DNA of 64,000 nucleotides from Alviniconcha marisindica (Eukaryota; Mollusca; Gastropoda; Provannidae): positions 242,001-306,000 of the forward strand of contig JABMCL010001519.1 of assembly GCA_018857735.1 (NCBI GenBank). Reading direction: 5' to 3'. Positions 30,721 through 46,041 of the stretch are shown piece after piece. Position 1 is the first letter of the stretch; each line of letters starts with the position of its first letter. Below the pieces are notes generated by a model. That model had not been told where the DNA came from and ran no database searches. It saw nothing but the letters and a program-made list of their open reading frames with translations. A program made the translations under genes and the position numbers.

Positions 30721-33220
30721 CCTCAGCGGCTTTGAGGCCGTGCCACCGGAACGGACTGGTTCCGACACATTTAATCCAATGTCTCCTGTGTTGCAGCAGG
30801 GGCTTTGAGAGATAAGTTGTGTACCTTTTTGTCTTTTTTTTCTCTCCTAACTGTGGAGCAGATGTCCAGACGGATTCTGTCTGTCCTGGACAGTTTGTTT
30901 CAGCTCTATTCCTGCGTAGCAACTAGCTTCAAGTCTGGTTCAGTTCTGGACGCGACTGCTTGCTTCCTAAGCCGAAGTCCCAGTACGGGATGACCGGATA
31001 GTAAGTAGACTACTGTGGACCAGCAGGGTGCGATCGAACTTTGCTTCCAAAAAGTGACTCAGTCTCAGAGGACAGATGACAGCATCTTCGCTCGGTTCTT
31101 ACGCTGGCGTTTAAACATTTTTGTTCTTGGTGTTGGTAAGTGCTCGGAGAAGTTGAGTCCAGAATGAATTTTTTGTAAGGTGGCTATAGTCTGCCTCGTC
31201 ACTTTTTGTCCGAAAATTGTAAGACTTGCACTTGCTCAGATCAGACTGCAGAACTTCTCCAACGAGTGGTGCTAAACGACTCAATCCAGTGTAGTCGCTG
31301 CTTGGTGGTGGTGGTGGGAGGGGGCGGGATGCCAGGTTTCTTTGTCTAAGTGAACGTGAATGTCCTAGTCTTCGTTCAACTCAAACACGCAACAAAGATA
31401 GTTTCCTTGTTTTTTGTTTTCATTCGTTTTTTTGTTTTTTGTTTTTTAACAGTACCGATGTCGGACTTCCGATCGTGAAATCTTCAAAACCTCTCGCCGT
31501 GCTGCAAGCAGTGATCTCAGCTGTGACCACTGCTGGGAGTTTAAAGGGTCTGGATTTCCAGTAATCCCCCCTTGAAGAGAGTCCGGAGAGGTGCCAAGAT
31601 CGTAAACCCGGCTCCGTGGTCACTGACACAAACTGTGACTGTGGAAGGCCAGATTGAGTAGAGATTTTTAGTAGCCAAGGCCAGATTGATTTATCAACTA
31701 AGTAATCCTCCCCATACATGTGGTGCCAGCGTCGCTAAGAGATCCGGGATAGTGAAAACCAGTGAACACACACATACACGTATCACATTTTAGACTAGGA
31801 CAGTATTCTTTCGGGGTCTATTTGGCCAGGAAAACTGGGTAGGTTCACAGACGCAGTAAAAAAGGAAACAGACAAACTGTGACAACTGTGGCCATGCAGT
31901 GCTATTGTCAGTCAAAGGGTGACACCTTTAAATATATATTTAATTGGAAAAAGAAGAAGTAAATTCTCTCTATCTCTCTGTATCTTCTGTCTGTCTGTCT
32001 CTGCTTTGATTGACTGCAAAAGGGAAGATATGCCGAAAATGCGCTTTATGTTTGAACAGGACAAGGCAGTACGCATTCAAATTAACCGCTTGGGTGATTG
32101 GACGAAGGTGACACGCATGCTACATTCAAAAATCGATCGCCACTTACGCACCTCAGCTTTTCAATTACGTTACAGGTAACCGCTGAATCAGCCAGAAAAG
32201 TGAAGCAAACACACAGATTCAAAATATACAACGGAACGAAAACTAACAATCACGACAATCATGCCAGAACCACAACCGATCCCACGCGTTCACAGTCAGT
32301 GCATTGATCCCTCTTGCTGTTCCAGCCCCTAACGACTTCCGGTGAAAAAAGTACTGCAATCATTCCAAACACCGGCAACCGCTGACCCAAATTATTTCCT
32401 CGTTTGGTGAACGATGGTTTCCTGTCGACAGTAATATCAGAAAGTTCAGCAAAACGTCAGTAGCAGAGCAGTAAGTCAGTAGTATAATCGTATTCACTGT
32501 CCCAGTTGGTACAGCATTGTTGTGACACCAACAAACCGGTTCTGGGTAGAGTTAATGCCGACGAAGCTCGACGTTGGTGTGTACGAATATAAGAGATGTA
32601 AAACGACAATTAACATCCGTGGCTACACGCTCAGATGCTTAGCAATTTAGCCGATCGAAATACAATCATGTTCTTCGGTCAATAGCCATTGAGAAACACT
32701 CCGAAACGCCGCTACCCGCAGAGGAGTACGGCACTGCATTACTGACAAGACAATAGACAAAGCATGCTCGCCCAGTGCTTGAAAAAGGATCCCATGTAGT
32801 GTTTTATGCGACGTGTGGGGGTCGTCTCTATATCTATTTTAACAGCAGTAATGACCTGCCTGAACTTGACACATCACTGGAGTCGTGCACACACTTCGTA
32901 ATGCCTGATCGCCTACAGCTGCAGTTCTTAGGGTTGTAGAAGCGGAATGAATTCAGCGCAGGGCTAAAAGCGAAAATATTAATACATACGTCCCCCACCT
33001 GTGTGTGTGTGTGTATGTGTGTGTGCGTGGGTGCGTGTTGTTGCTCGAAAGCCGGAAAAATTAATAACCGCAACGACGCGCGCGCTCATCAAATAGATGT
33101 CCGAAACTGTCTTTTGTTCTGACCGATTCGCCAGGGGCACAATCGTTTTTGTCCCTCATGAGAAGTGAACTAGGTGCACCAAGCAATACACACCCTGCAA
33201 ATAATAATCCATCGGTGCGT
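30721..33220. other. Intergenic; possible LTR end near 31720; nothing firm
   Basis: Contains a T-rich tract (31407-31449) ending in an acceptor-like TTTTTTAACAG. CATACA then TGTGGTGCCAGCGTCGC at about 31714-31735 has the form of an LTR end followed by a tRNA primer-binding site. A 49-codon plus-strand frame at 32030-32179 (MPKMRFMFEQDKAV...) ends at a donor-like CAG/GTAACC. None is strong enough to call a gene. A GT repeat lies at about 33001-33025. Confidence 0.4.
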
Positions 33221-33410
33221 ATTGATTCAAAGAAAACGGCAAAACTTATCATCCGTCAGCGTGAACTCTTGTTTTCTTATTCACAAGCTGGCCTGAGGGT
33301 TAGTCATGCACATATATCGATTCAAAGAAAACAGCACAAATTATCATCCGTCAGCGTGAACTCTAGTTTTCTTATCCACAAGCTGGTCTGAGGGTTATTC
33401 ATGCATATTC
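33221..33410. repeat. 95-bp tandem duplication
   Basis: Units start at 33221 and 33316 and share GATTCAAAGAAAAC, TTATCATCCGTCAGCGTGAA, GTTTTCTTAT.CACAAGCTGG and CTGAGGGTTA.TCATGCA. Confidence 0.92.
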
Positions 33411-34500
33411 ATAAACAGACGTAGAACCTGTCGACAGGACCAGCAGGGCACTTAAACGCGAACACAGACTGGACGAGAAAAAGTAACTTTGTTAGCTCTC
33501 CATGTAGCCTACACCACCACCACACCATTGTCTGTCGTCAGTTCCAGCGTCATAAAATATTCAAGCAGTCCTTCGATTATTGAAGTGCTAGTACAACTCT
33601 TCACACGAGAATGACGAATAGTGGTCGGTAGCACACGAAGATTACACATTAGACAAGGTAACCGAAGACCCCCCCCCCCCCCCCCCCCTCCCCGCGCGCT
33701 CTTGTCTTCGTATGTCAAGTTCCCAAGACGTGACCCGAATGAGCTGGTTGAATTTAGATCTTATCACAGCATTAGGCCCTATGGAAACAGACTATGCATA
33801 TTTCTTACCACAGTTCTGGAATACAGAGGTGTCTGAAGAATTTCGTCCGCCTGAGTCAGACTATGCGACAGTTATGTGGCTTTGGTCAAGGTGATTTTAT
33901 TAATACTAAATGAATGCTTTTTCCTTTGTTCCCTTTGCAGGAAAGTGGAGTTGGTTTAGTGAGTAATACAAGACCATACCAGACACGCTACGAATGGCGA
34001 AATTAAGTTTACTACAATCTCTACAATTCACGCGTAGGTATACAGGCAACGCGCGACTGCATTGGGCGCGCGAAGCTTTGCCTCACTTATCATTGGTGTG
34101 GAGCAAATGCAATTACACAGAAAATTCAGTGTTACATGGCCGGCAACACAAGGCTGCACGGAGGGTTTAGCTACAAAATGTTATGATCGGCGAACACGGA
34201 ACAGTCATTTTTTTTACAACTTAGCCGTCGAAAAAGTGCTAGTAGGCCAAAGTATAAATAATACACTGTGGCCACGAAAGTACAAGCAAGTGCATCAAGT
34301 ACAAGTACAAACACTGAAGCCACGCACACAACACTGTGACCACACACACGCACGCACGCGCGCGCACGTGCAGTCAGCTCATCAGCCCCTTACTCATTGT
34401 CCCCCAGCTGTTTCAACGCAACAGCCTAGCTGTCCGACTCCAGAAGACTTGCGGTTGATAAGCATGTTTCAGGTTTGCTAGCTCTGACAGAAAAGAGAGG

Positions 34501-34563
<63 letters not shown>

Positions 34564-35068
34564 GAAACGAAGACAGCGGCGAACATCTGCGGGAACGGCT
34601 GACTCGCTGAAAAGAAGCACCCCCCCCCCCGCCCCCTCCCCAATCCTCGCAACTGAGTATTTTGAACAACGGCTTCAAAGCAAAATAGACACAAGTACGA
34701 GATTAGTATCATTCCGAGGCGTATAAATGATACAGGAGAAGAAGTGTGCAAGCCACGGCTGACAGGAACCAACAACCGTAGCGTGTGAATATGTCATTAA
34801 CACTTCAAACAATACAGGTCCAAACTGGTACACAGAATGATCGTTTCCAATAAAGCGCACCACTTGACATTTCCAAGTAGTAACAAAGTTACGAGCTGAC
34901 TTTCATGGGGTCAACAAAACACACTGAGAAAATGACTCCGCGAAAGAAACGAGAAGTAGGTAATGTGCAGCTTTCTATAGGAGGAAGACAGAAGATAATC
35001 ATTTAGCCTTGTTTGCAGTCACTGTGTAGAAAGAAGATAAATCATTTTGACATGTATATATAACACCT

Positions 35069-35116
<48 letters not shown>

Positions 35117-36567
35117 CGAGACATATTACGCGCTGTGTTGGTTAAAGAGCAACCCTTGCCTTCCCCACTCGGTCCCGCAGGGTGTGACATAGTCTTGGGT
35201 ATGACGTAAACAGAACGTCAGGTGCCGCATACTTCATTCAGCAAAGAATCCACAAAACCCGACAAGATGCAGGAGGAAGGAATACTCGACCAACACTTCA
35301 AAGATGAGGCTGACACCCGGGCAACGAAGGCAGCTGTCGTGGTATTTCTACTACGTTTCTTGCCAGGCCATCTGCAAGCGGACCAACCCTTATTTGTCTT
35401 GTTTCCTACTTCACTTTTTGTCTTTTTGTTTCGAATAAAACGGCAACAAATCCTAAAAGTGACTCTCTCTCTCTTTTTAATTAAAGTCTTTTCATCTTGT
35501 GATTATCAAGACATCAACATACTTTAAACTCTCTCTCTCTCTCTCTCTCTCTCTCAAAGTGCGTGTTAGTATAATTATCCATGTCATATGCGCGTGTGAA
35601 TATCTCAGTAATCGAAGATTTGTATACATCAGTAACTGCGTTTTTCACCATGGTCGCTGTTTGGTGCTGTTCGGCGCTATATACACAAGCCTATGACATG
35701 CAATGCAATACCAAACAGTTACTGGCAGGAGCATTCTCTCTCTCTCTCTCTCTCGATTTTTGACCGATGTTCTGTTGTTTTCATGTTGTTTGATATAAAA
35801 AATGCCCGTTGTTGCAAAATGGATCTAGTTAATTATGCTTGTGAGCACTTACTATCGATCAGCTCAGCTTGTTTAATGCTCATGCAACGACTTTAGTTTT
35901 CCACGAACGTAAATAATCTTTGCTTAAACGCGCCATGCAGACTGCAACAAACCATCAAAAATCACACAGGCAGCTAGCTCCCCCTCCTCCTCCATTCTCC
36001 CTCCGAGTCCAAGTAACGATGTCCGACCAAAACTAGCAACAACCAGTCAAATGAAATCACCCGGTCCCCCCACCTTCTCTTTACTTCGTTTTCAACTAAT
36101 GATGCCCCGTAAAACGGCTACGACCCACTAAGAGCGACATATTCGGAGGCAAAAATGAATTCACACGCAAACTCGACCCCATCTGCAGCGCAGGGCTCTG
36201 AAATTCTAGCACTGGCCCCACCTCCGCCTCGTGTGTGTTCCCCCTCAAACACTCTTCCCGCCGAGTTGTTTGCTGAGAGTTTTCGCACGGATCTGTCACG
36301 GAGGACCTCAGTGATGTGGCAGGGCGACAGAGGCCAGTGGTTTCCGTCTGCCGAAAAGGTCACGATAATATTGTCCCCGCATTGTCCCCGATTACACAGA
36401 GCGGGCAGTCGATGGGGACCGGGCAAGGTCAGTGGGGGAGTCAACGCCGTGTGGCCTGGACAAGGACAGGTGCACGTGCTCTACGGCCAACACTGACGAA
36501 GGTGCGGGTTTTAAATGGAGCTGTGTCCGATGCAAAGCTAATACAGCGGGGGTCAGGATGCAAGTGA

Positions 36568-36571
<4 letters not shown>
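33411..36571. other. Intergenic, microsatellite-rich
   Basis: Contains C21 (33669-33689), CA/CG (about 34341-34370), (GA)29 (34502-34560), a C10 patch (about 34620), (GA)n (about 35072-35104) and (CT)n (about 35530-35554 and 35735-35754). A 113-codon plus-strand frame at 36155-36496 (MNSHANSTPSAAQGSEILAL...) is in GC-rich, non-repetitive sequence but shows no recognisable domain, so it is noted only. Confidence 0.5.

Positions 36572-36630
<59 letters not shown>
36572..36630. repeat. Microsatellite (GT)29
   Basis: Pure alternating GT after GTGAGTGA. Confidence 0.97.
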
Positions 36631-36634
<4 letters not shown>

Positions 36635-37148
36635 AAACATGTTTTATTCAGGCGATGGTGTGTTACAATTCATATTTTGTCCTCATTGCAGGGAGACACA
36701 GGAGAACAAATATATGTGTGTTTGCACATAGATGGTTTTCAGCAAAACACAAAGTAAACAAGTTCTACTTGTACCACAAAATGTATTTCTAAATTTAAGC
36801 TACTGATTATATGGTGTCCATTCTTGATAAACTAATCATAAGTCATTTACATTAAATGTATATGTTTATTAATTTCGTAAATACAACTTTATTGCAAGTG
36901 TCAATACACTGATTGCATGAGGAATGTTTTGTGGTGCCAAGTACACTCATCACACATTCACTCCAATCATAAAACATTTCATTACAACAACAGCAAATAT
37001 CAATAAATCAATATGTTTCAAATTATATACAGTTTTGTTCCGTCATTCTCATTCCCCTGAAAAGTGCAGCAGAACCTACAAAGACATTTAAAAAGATGGA
37101 CACTGAAGAAGATAGAATGTTGGAGAGTGTGTGTGCGTGCGTGCGTGC

Positions 37149-37181
<33 letters not shown>

Positions 37182-38249
37182 GTCAGGTGTGTGTGTGTGT
37201 GGTCAGGTGTGCGTGTTCCTATCATTCACACACGCACACTCACACAGAGGTACATATGTACACATATGTTACATATGTAACACTGTCTATATATATTACA
37301 CACGCAGAGAGAGAGAGAGAGAGAGGGGGGGGGGGGGAGGGGTTAAGAGAAGAAGCATCGTTATTTCACCGCGAGACGTGGACGTGAATAGCCACACGTG
37401 CTACGTTAAAAGGACACACAGAGAGAAGCAGCAGATGCCGAGCCTAAGCGCCCACAAAAACTCCCTTTATCACGGCTTGCAGTGTGGGTCCATCCGTACA
37501 AGCGGAACTACGTTCGGCACGCAATAAAACCATCGCAAGCCTATCTGTTTTTCTGGACTAAAATCTCCCGCAGCAAGCAGTAGTGATCAGCGTATAAAAG
37601 AGTGAACATCTTCGGTGTTTAAAAAAAGAAGAAGTTTTAACAGCCACACACACACTCTCTCTCTGTCTGTCTCTGTCTGTCTGTCTCTGCACTGGAAAAT
37701 AACCGTGATTTATAGCCAAGGTGTCAAGAGGACAGCAGCCATTATGAGAATTTAACTTCGCAAGATAATCGTTTTCAGTCATAAATGTCGAGGTCTACCT
37801 AAAGCTTCGAATTGACGTCTCTTTTGAACGTGAAGCATTTTTTTTTTTTAAAGTGTACAGTTAACTCGAAATGGTTCCAAAGCTAGGAAGGCGGTTAGGC
37901 AGAAGTATGGTAACCCAAACAAAACAAAATTATCGTGTACACTGCATACAGTATCAAAATATGGCCGGTATGAATGAGCGAGTGACAAAAACAGAGGCTA
38001 CTGTGCTGTTCACAGATCCATGAATTTAAAGGGTGCGTTACACTTCAATGGTAACGCCCCCCCCCCCCCACACACACACACCCCACCCTATACAAAGCGA
38101 AAGCCGGCTCTCCAGCCAAGGCCGTCAGTAACCTTGAGCAGTTCATCATGCAGACATCGAGTGACCCACAGAAAGGCCCAAACTGTCATCCACAACCGAT
38201 ACAGCTCACAGCTGAAGAGCAAGGCTGGATGATGGCAATGGTGTTGACC
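36631..38249. other. Intergenic, AT-rich with compound repeats
   Basis: Contains GCGT/GT repeats (37127-37208), a palindromic ACATATGTACACATATGT cluster (about 37254-37283), GA then G14 (37305-37343), and GTCT/CT (about 37655-37689). No gene is supported. Confidence 0.55.
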
Positions 38250-38575
38250 TCTGCATCCACCAGCTACACTGTAGTGTTGGCCCCATCCACCAGCTACACT
38301 GTAGTGTTGACCCCATCCACCAGCTACACTGTAGTGTTGGCCCCATCCACCAGCTACAGGGTGGTGTTGACCCCCATCCACCAGCTACACTGTAGTGTTG
38401 GCCCCATCCACCAGCTACAGGGTGGTGTTGACCCCCATCCACCAGCTACACTGTAGTGTTGGCCCCATCCACCAGCTACATTGTAGTGTTGGCCCCATCC
38501 CCCAGCTACAGAGTGGTGTTGATCCCCATCCACCAGCTACACTGTAGTGTTGGCCCCATCCACCAGCTACACAGG
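38250..38575. repeat. 30/31-bp minisatellite, ~11 copies
   Basis: Unit CCATCCACCAGCTACACTGT then AGTGTTGGCC. Two interleaved types occur: CACTGTAGTGTTGGCC (30 bp) and CAGGGTGGTGTTGACCC (31 bp), partly alternating, which points to higher-order duplication. Confidence 0.93.
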
Positions 38576-38754
38576 GGCATCAACAGAATACCCTCTTCCC
38601 ACTGAGATTTAACTGGCCACTGCAGACTGTTGAGGAACCCGAGCACATCTCAGGGCTCCGGGCCCCTGAACGCACTCTGCCCAGCGCACGCCAACGCTTC
38701 CCGGTGCCAGACGTGGCCACAGGGGGCAGGGCTGAGGGAGAAGCAGTAGGGCCG

Positions 38755-38880
38755 CTTCTTTCATGGTGGTTTACGTCCACAGAAACCGTATGGCTTATCA
38801 GGGACGTGAGAAGAATAGTATAGGGTATGAGAGCCCAGGCCCACCTCCCTGTTCACACAGCTGCTGAGCTCGAATGGGCT
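38755..38880 (-). mobile_element. Retroposon, GTTTCTGTGGACGTAAACCACCATG type
   Basis: The minus strand reads GAGCTCAGCAGCTGTGTGAA, GAGGTGGGCCTGGGCTCTC, GTCCCTGATAAGCCATACGG and TTTCTGTGGACGTAAACCAC. It is a long copy that shows how the 5' GAGCTCAGGAGCTGTGTGA part joins the 3' box. Confidence 0.7.
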
Positions 38881-40040
38881 GCTGCTAAGACCTGGAGATT
38901 TAAGACAGTGGCCTAGTTTCGTCTGGGCAAGGGTAGGATTCTGATTTAGACTTCAAGACCAAAGAGATTTAAACTCAGAAGAATTTGACCTTTAATGCGT
39001 TAGAAATGTAGCTTCAGAGTTTGATAACAAAGGAAGGCACCTCCCCACTCCGAAACAACAACAACAACAACAAAACACACGTACACACCAATAGAAAAAT
39101 AAAATAAAATCACACAAACAAACCAAAAAACAACAACAAAAACAAAAAACATGCGTCACCTCAAGGGGTGACCCCTACTGCGGGAGGCGGAACAAAGTGG
39201 GACAGACAACAGGCAAATCAATGCAACGTCACAGTTTTACTCCACGGGAAACGTGTTTGAAGAGCACATTAAACCCGACATGAACAGCATGCAGTCATGA
39301 AAACACCCCACCTCAGGAACAACGCAAACGGGCTGCAAACTGTGCCAAGAAAATAACGCCTATCATTTTCATCAATAAAACAAGTCAGGAAACGACCCCC
39401 CCACCTCCCCTCACCTCCGAGAGCCCAGGAAAAAGGGCTATCATTACGGCTAAAGTGCTGTCACGATTCGTCTTGTTCCAGGAACGTTTAAATACTTTGA
39501 GTTTTTGTTTCTCTCTTTTTCATCCCTTCGTTTTATTGTCGCGTGGGGCTGCTCTTTTTACACCAAGCGTGACAACAAGGCGAGTTGTAGCAGTGGAAAG
39601 GTTAACACAGCAACACGTCATATATTTATATGTTAACTCTTTCCGCCCCACCTCGGTTTCAGGGTTTAGGTCGTTTTTACTACTGCGTCTTGGGTTGGGT
39701 GGGAGAATAACGACGGCAAGCATCCCGGTGATGGCTGGAGTCGTGCTGTTCGGGACACGTACAGCTCGTGCACGCAAAGGTCATCAATTTGTTTGATGGC
39801 CAACCAACCGACCGTCCCCTTCGCCACAAGTACTGGGACTGTCAGCCTGCCGAAATGGGACATCAGAAATTGGCCACTTTGACAGGCTAGTAGGCTACTA
39901 ACAACTTTGTTCACTTTAGCGCCACTTTAGAATCTTGACGTATATGGGCGGTGCTATGTTTGGTCTTCTTGGTCGAGTTAAACGCTCGTTTCATGTTTTC
40001 TCGCACTGAATAAAAACAATAATAACGGACGGTTTGGCCT
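38881..40040. other. Intergenic
   Basis: Contains CAA/AAC-rich patches (39055-39150). Nothing else is recognised. Confidence 0.45.
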
Positions 40041-43360
<3,320 letters not shown>

Positions 43361-43530
43361 CATAGTTCAGGAGCTGTGTGAGTCGAGGTGGCCGTCCTGG
43401 GCTGTCCGTCCTAACGAGCCTTCTGGTTTCCGTGAACGTAAAGCTATATTGAACCATATGCTTCGGTATTGGTCTCAGCTTGTCCCTAATATGTCAGCCG
43501 ACATCCGAGGTCATTAAGCAACACAACCGA
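43361..43530 (+). mobile_element. Composite retroposon, ~165 bp, full form
   Basis: Reads AGTTCAGGAGCTGTGTGAGT, CGAGGTGGCCGTCCTGGGCT, CGAGCCTTCTGGTTTCCGTG, AACGTAAAGC, then CTTGTCCCTAATATGTCAGC, CGACATCCGAGGTCATTAAG and CAACACAACCGAACCGAACC. It has two successive TAA(A)GCA boxes and a simple ACCGA tail. Copies lie at 63285-63440 (+, TCA tail) and 59215-59381 (-). Confidence 0.8.
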
Positions 43531-43631
43531 ACCGAACCTATAACAATAGTTAGCAAAGGTGGAGATCACGCCCCCCCCCCCCCCCCCCCAACCCCCACCC
43601 CTCGTTTTTACTGCAGATCTGGCTGACTTCC
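43531..43631. repeat. C19 run next to the retroposon
   Basis: C from 43571 to 43589, followed by A/C-rich sequence and a PstI-like CTGCAG; no other content. Confidence 0.8.
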
Positions 43632-43945
43632 GGTCGCAAAACGGATCTCACAATAGGGCTAGATATAGCAGCCCAAATATCGATTGTAATTACCGCTTTA
43701 GCGACGGTGACTTCTTTATTTGCTTCCTTCATTGGCGTGCTGTTCTCCATAGGAGCAACCATGGGGCAGCCCCAGTTTCGTTAAAAGCATCAGTGAAAGA
43801 AACCAGTACAGACATTACGTCGATCTGTACTCGTTTCCTTCATTGATGTTCGCAAAAATTGTAATTGCAATGGATTATTTAGCTGCCAGATCCAAACTTG
43901 GATCACTGGAATTGTGAGATCCATTTTGCGACCGAGCATTAAAAT
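43632..43945. mobile_element. Foldback element with imperfect ~110-bp arms
   Basis: The left arm reads CGGTCGCAAAACGGATCTCA and CAAT; the right arm in reverse complement reads CGGTCGCAAAATGGATCTCA and CAAT. Inner parts (ATCGATTGTAATTACCG against ATCCATTGCAATTACAAT) also align. Both arms can be read on opposite strands as related peptides (AKAVITIDIWAA and AKIVIAMDYLAA). That could mean an inverted duplication of a coding fragment, or it may simply reflect arm homology. Confidence 0.65.
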
Positions 43946-44669
43946 GCGGGATGACAGGGGTGGGGCGGCGTGATATCAACGTTTGCCGAAAGTCTTTATT
44001 TTTTTAAGTCCTCACCTGTCAAAAATACTCTCGCTGTCATCGCGTGTGCTGATGCAATCACACCTTACCCGTTATCGTGTCTGGCGGTCTAAAAACATCG
44101 TATACGTCAGTCAGCTCACAAAGCGATGGGGTTGGGTGCGAGGGTGCGGGGAATACACAGAGGTGTGACAACAAAGCAGTCAAGTACTTCCCTCTCTCTC
44201 ATAGTTAACCGCGGTAACATAGCACGCTCAGCTGTAACATTCACGTTAAAATGCCCCCGCCCCCCCCCCCCCCCCCCCTCCCCGTCTCTCTCTCTCTCTC
44301 TCCATTGTATTGTTTATACATTTTTCTGTATTCTTTTGTACGGAGCATTGTGCTTTAGATTTGGCATGGGATTCTGCGCCATAGAAATGTCCATTGTTAT
44401 TATTATCATCATCATCATTTCTCTCTCCTTCTCTCTCTCTCTCTCTCTGGAAGCACTGTATGGTACTCACATTGCTGTGCGAAACCGTCCACTGTGGTGA
44501 AGTCAAAGCGCTGGCCACCACCGAGTGGCGTTAGGAGACCAGACGTCTGGAGACCGAAGAGAAAGGTCAAAGACCATGCAAGTACAGAGAGGTGTCCATA
44601 ACCGTCACCGTCACGCTCTTCAGTCTGACCGCAAGAGGAAGTCGGCGTATCCCTCCTAATAACAGTCTT
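43946..44669. other. Intergenic with C and CT runs
   Basis: Contains C19 (44260-44278), (CT)n (about 44283-44302 and 44430-44449) and ATT/ATC repeats (about 44396-44420). No gene is supported. Confidence 0.55.
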
Positions 44670-45212
44670 ACTTGCCACTTACGCTAGTCAGACCTTGCCA
44701 CTTACGCCAGCCAGACCTTGCCACTCATGCCAGTCAGACATTGCCACTTACGCCAGTCAGACCTTGCCATTTACGCCAGTCAGACCTGGCCACTTACGCC
44801 AGTCAGACCTTGCCACTCACGCTAGCCAGACCTTGCCACTTACGCCAGCCAGACCTTGCCACTTACGCCAGTCAGACCTTGCCATTTACGCCAGTCAGAC
44901 CTTGCCACTCACGCCAGTCAGACATTGCCATTTACGCTAGTCAGACCTTGTCACTTACGCTAGTCAGACCTTGTCACTTACGCTAGCCAGACCTTGCCAT
45001 TTACGCTAGTTAGACCTTGCCACTTACGCTAGCCAGACCTTGCCACTTACGCTAGCCAGACCTTGCCACTTACGCCAGTCAGACATTGCCATTTACGCCA
45101 GTCAGACCTTGCCACTCATGCCAGTCAGACATTGCCACCTACACCAGTCAGACCTTGCCACCTACACCAGCCAGACCTTCCCACTTATGCCAGCCAGACC
45201 TTACTTACAGCC
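44670..45212. repeat. 23-bp minisatellite, ~23 copies
   Basis: Unit CTTGCCACTTACGCCAGTC then AGAC. Variants (GCTAG/GCCAG, TTAC/TCAT, CAGT/CAGC) mix along the array. Frames shift every unit because 23 is not a multiple of three; the PLTPVRPCHLRQ-like peptides are artefacts. Confidence 0.96.
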
Positions 45213-46041
45213 AGACGATTTTACCAACTGACGTCAATAATTTTATTGTGATGTTCCACAAACATCTGTGGCAAACTCGTTATTGTACTGTTGGGTTACT
45301 GTGGAGGCCTTCGCTCCGTCACAACAACAGACTCTAACGATAAGCGGGACCACACAAGTGAAACAAGCCTCAAGCTAGAAAGACAGAAGCGGGACCCGTA
45401 CGCAGTCGCAGGATGTCAATTTTAACCCTCAGCCCGCCAAAGCATCAGCATTTTCTAGTGCCGTTTCCTGCCAAGAAGAGTCTCAAACAGAGGTTAATGA
45501 AATACATTCAGTTTGAAAACTATAGTCAGCGTCATAATGAAAAGTCAAAAACGTAAGTCCAACTCATACATTGTGTGCCCTACTGAGGCCTTAACGGCAA
45601 TTAGCGACATGCCAACATCTGACGTCCAAAGAGCAGGAATCGCTAGGCTGAACCCTTCCCCTAGTAGACTTTATCGCCGGCACTAAGCAGCAGTATTGTG
45701 CGTGAAGGGTTCGCTGGAGAGGTGAAAAGAAAAATGAGGTGACCGTAGCATGGCGTGTAGTTTCCGCGGCGTCAGCGATCGAAGTGAGAACACCGCCAGG
45801 GAGGAAGAAAAATCGATGGAAAGGTGTGACAGGAGGGCAGTAAACTCTCCATTTGGCAGAACGACAACAGCTCAGAGGAAGGTTCCTGTCAAAGTTGGGT
45901 TCTTTCCCCCTTCGTCCCTTTCCGCCCACTCAAAGGAGGCAACTCATTGCTGACATGCATCGACTAGTGTCGCACAGCGGAGGTCTCACGTTGCTTTAGG
46001 GAATATCTTATCTATGACATCAGCATACGTTCCTGAGTGAC
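45213..46041. other. Intergenic, no gene supported
   Basis: Unique sequence. A 112-codon minus-strand frame (45591-45929) has no recognisable domain or splice support. Confidence 0.45.

Noticed and set aside
36155..36496. 113-codon plus-strand frame in GC-rich sequence
   Set aside because: Non-repetitive, but with no recognised domain, and both strands are open; kept only as a note in the region entry.
44670..45212. CRISPR-like array
   Set aside because: Units are contiguous 23-bp tandem repeats with no unique spacers; the genome is eukaryotic.
44672..45251. Repetitive peptides rich in LPLTPVRPCHLRQ
   Set aside because: They come from the 23-bp minisatellite, whose period is not a multiple of three; several overlapping frames are equally open.
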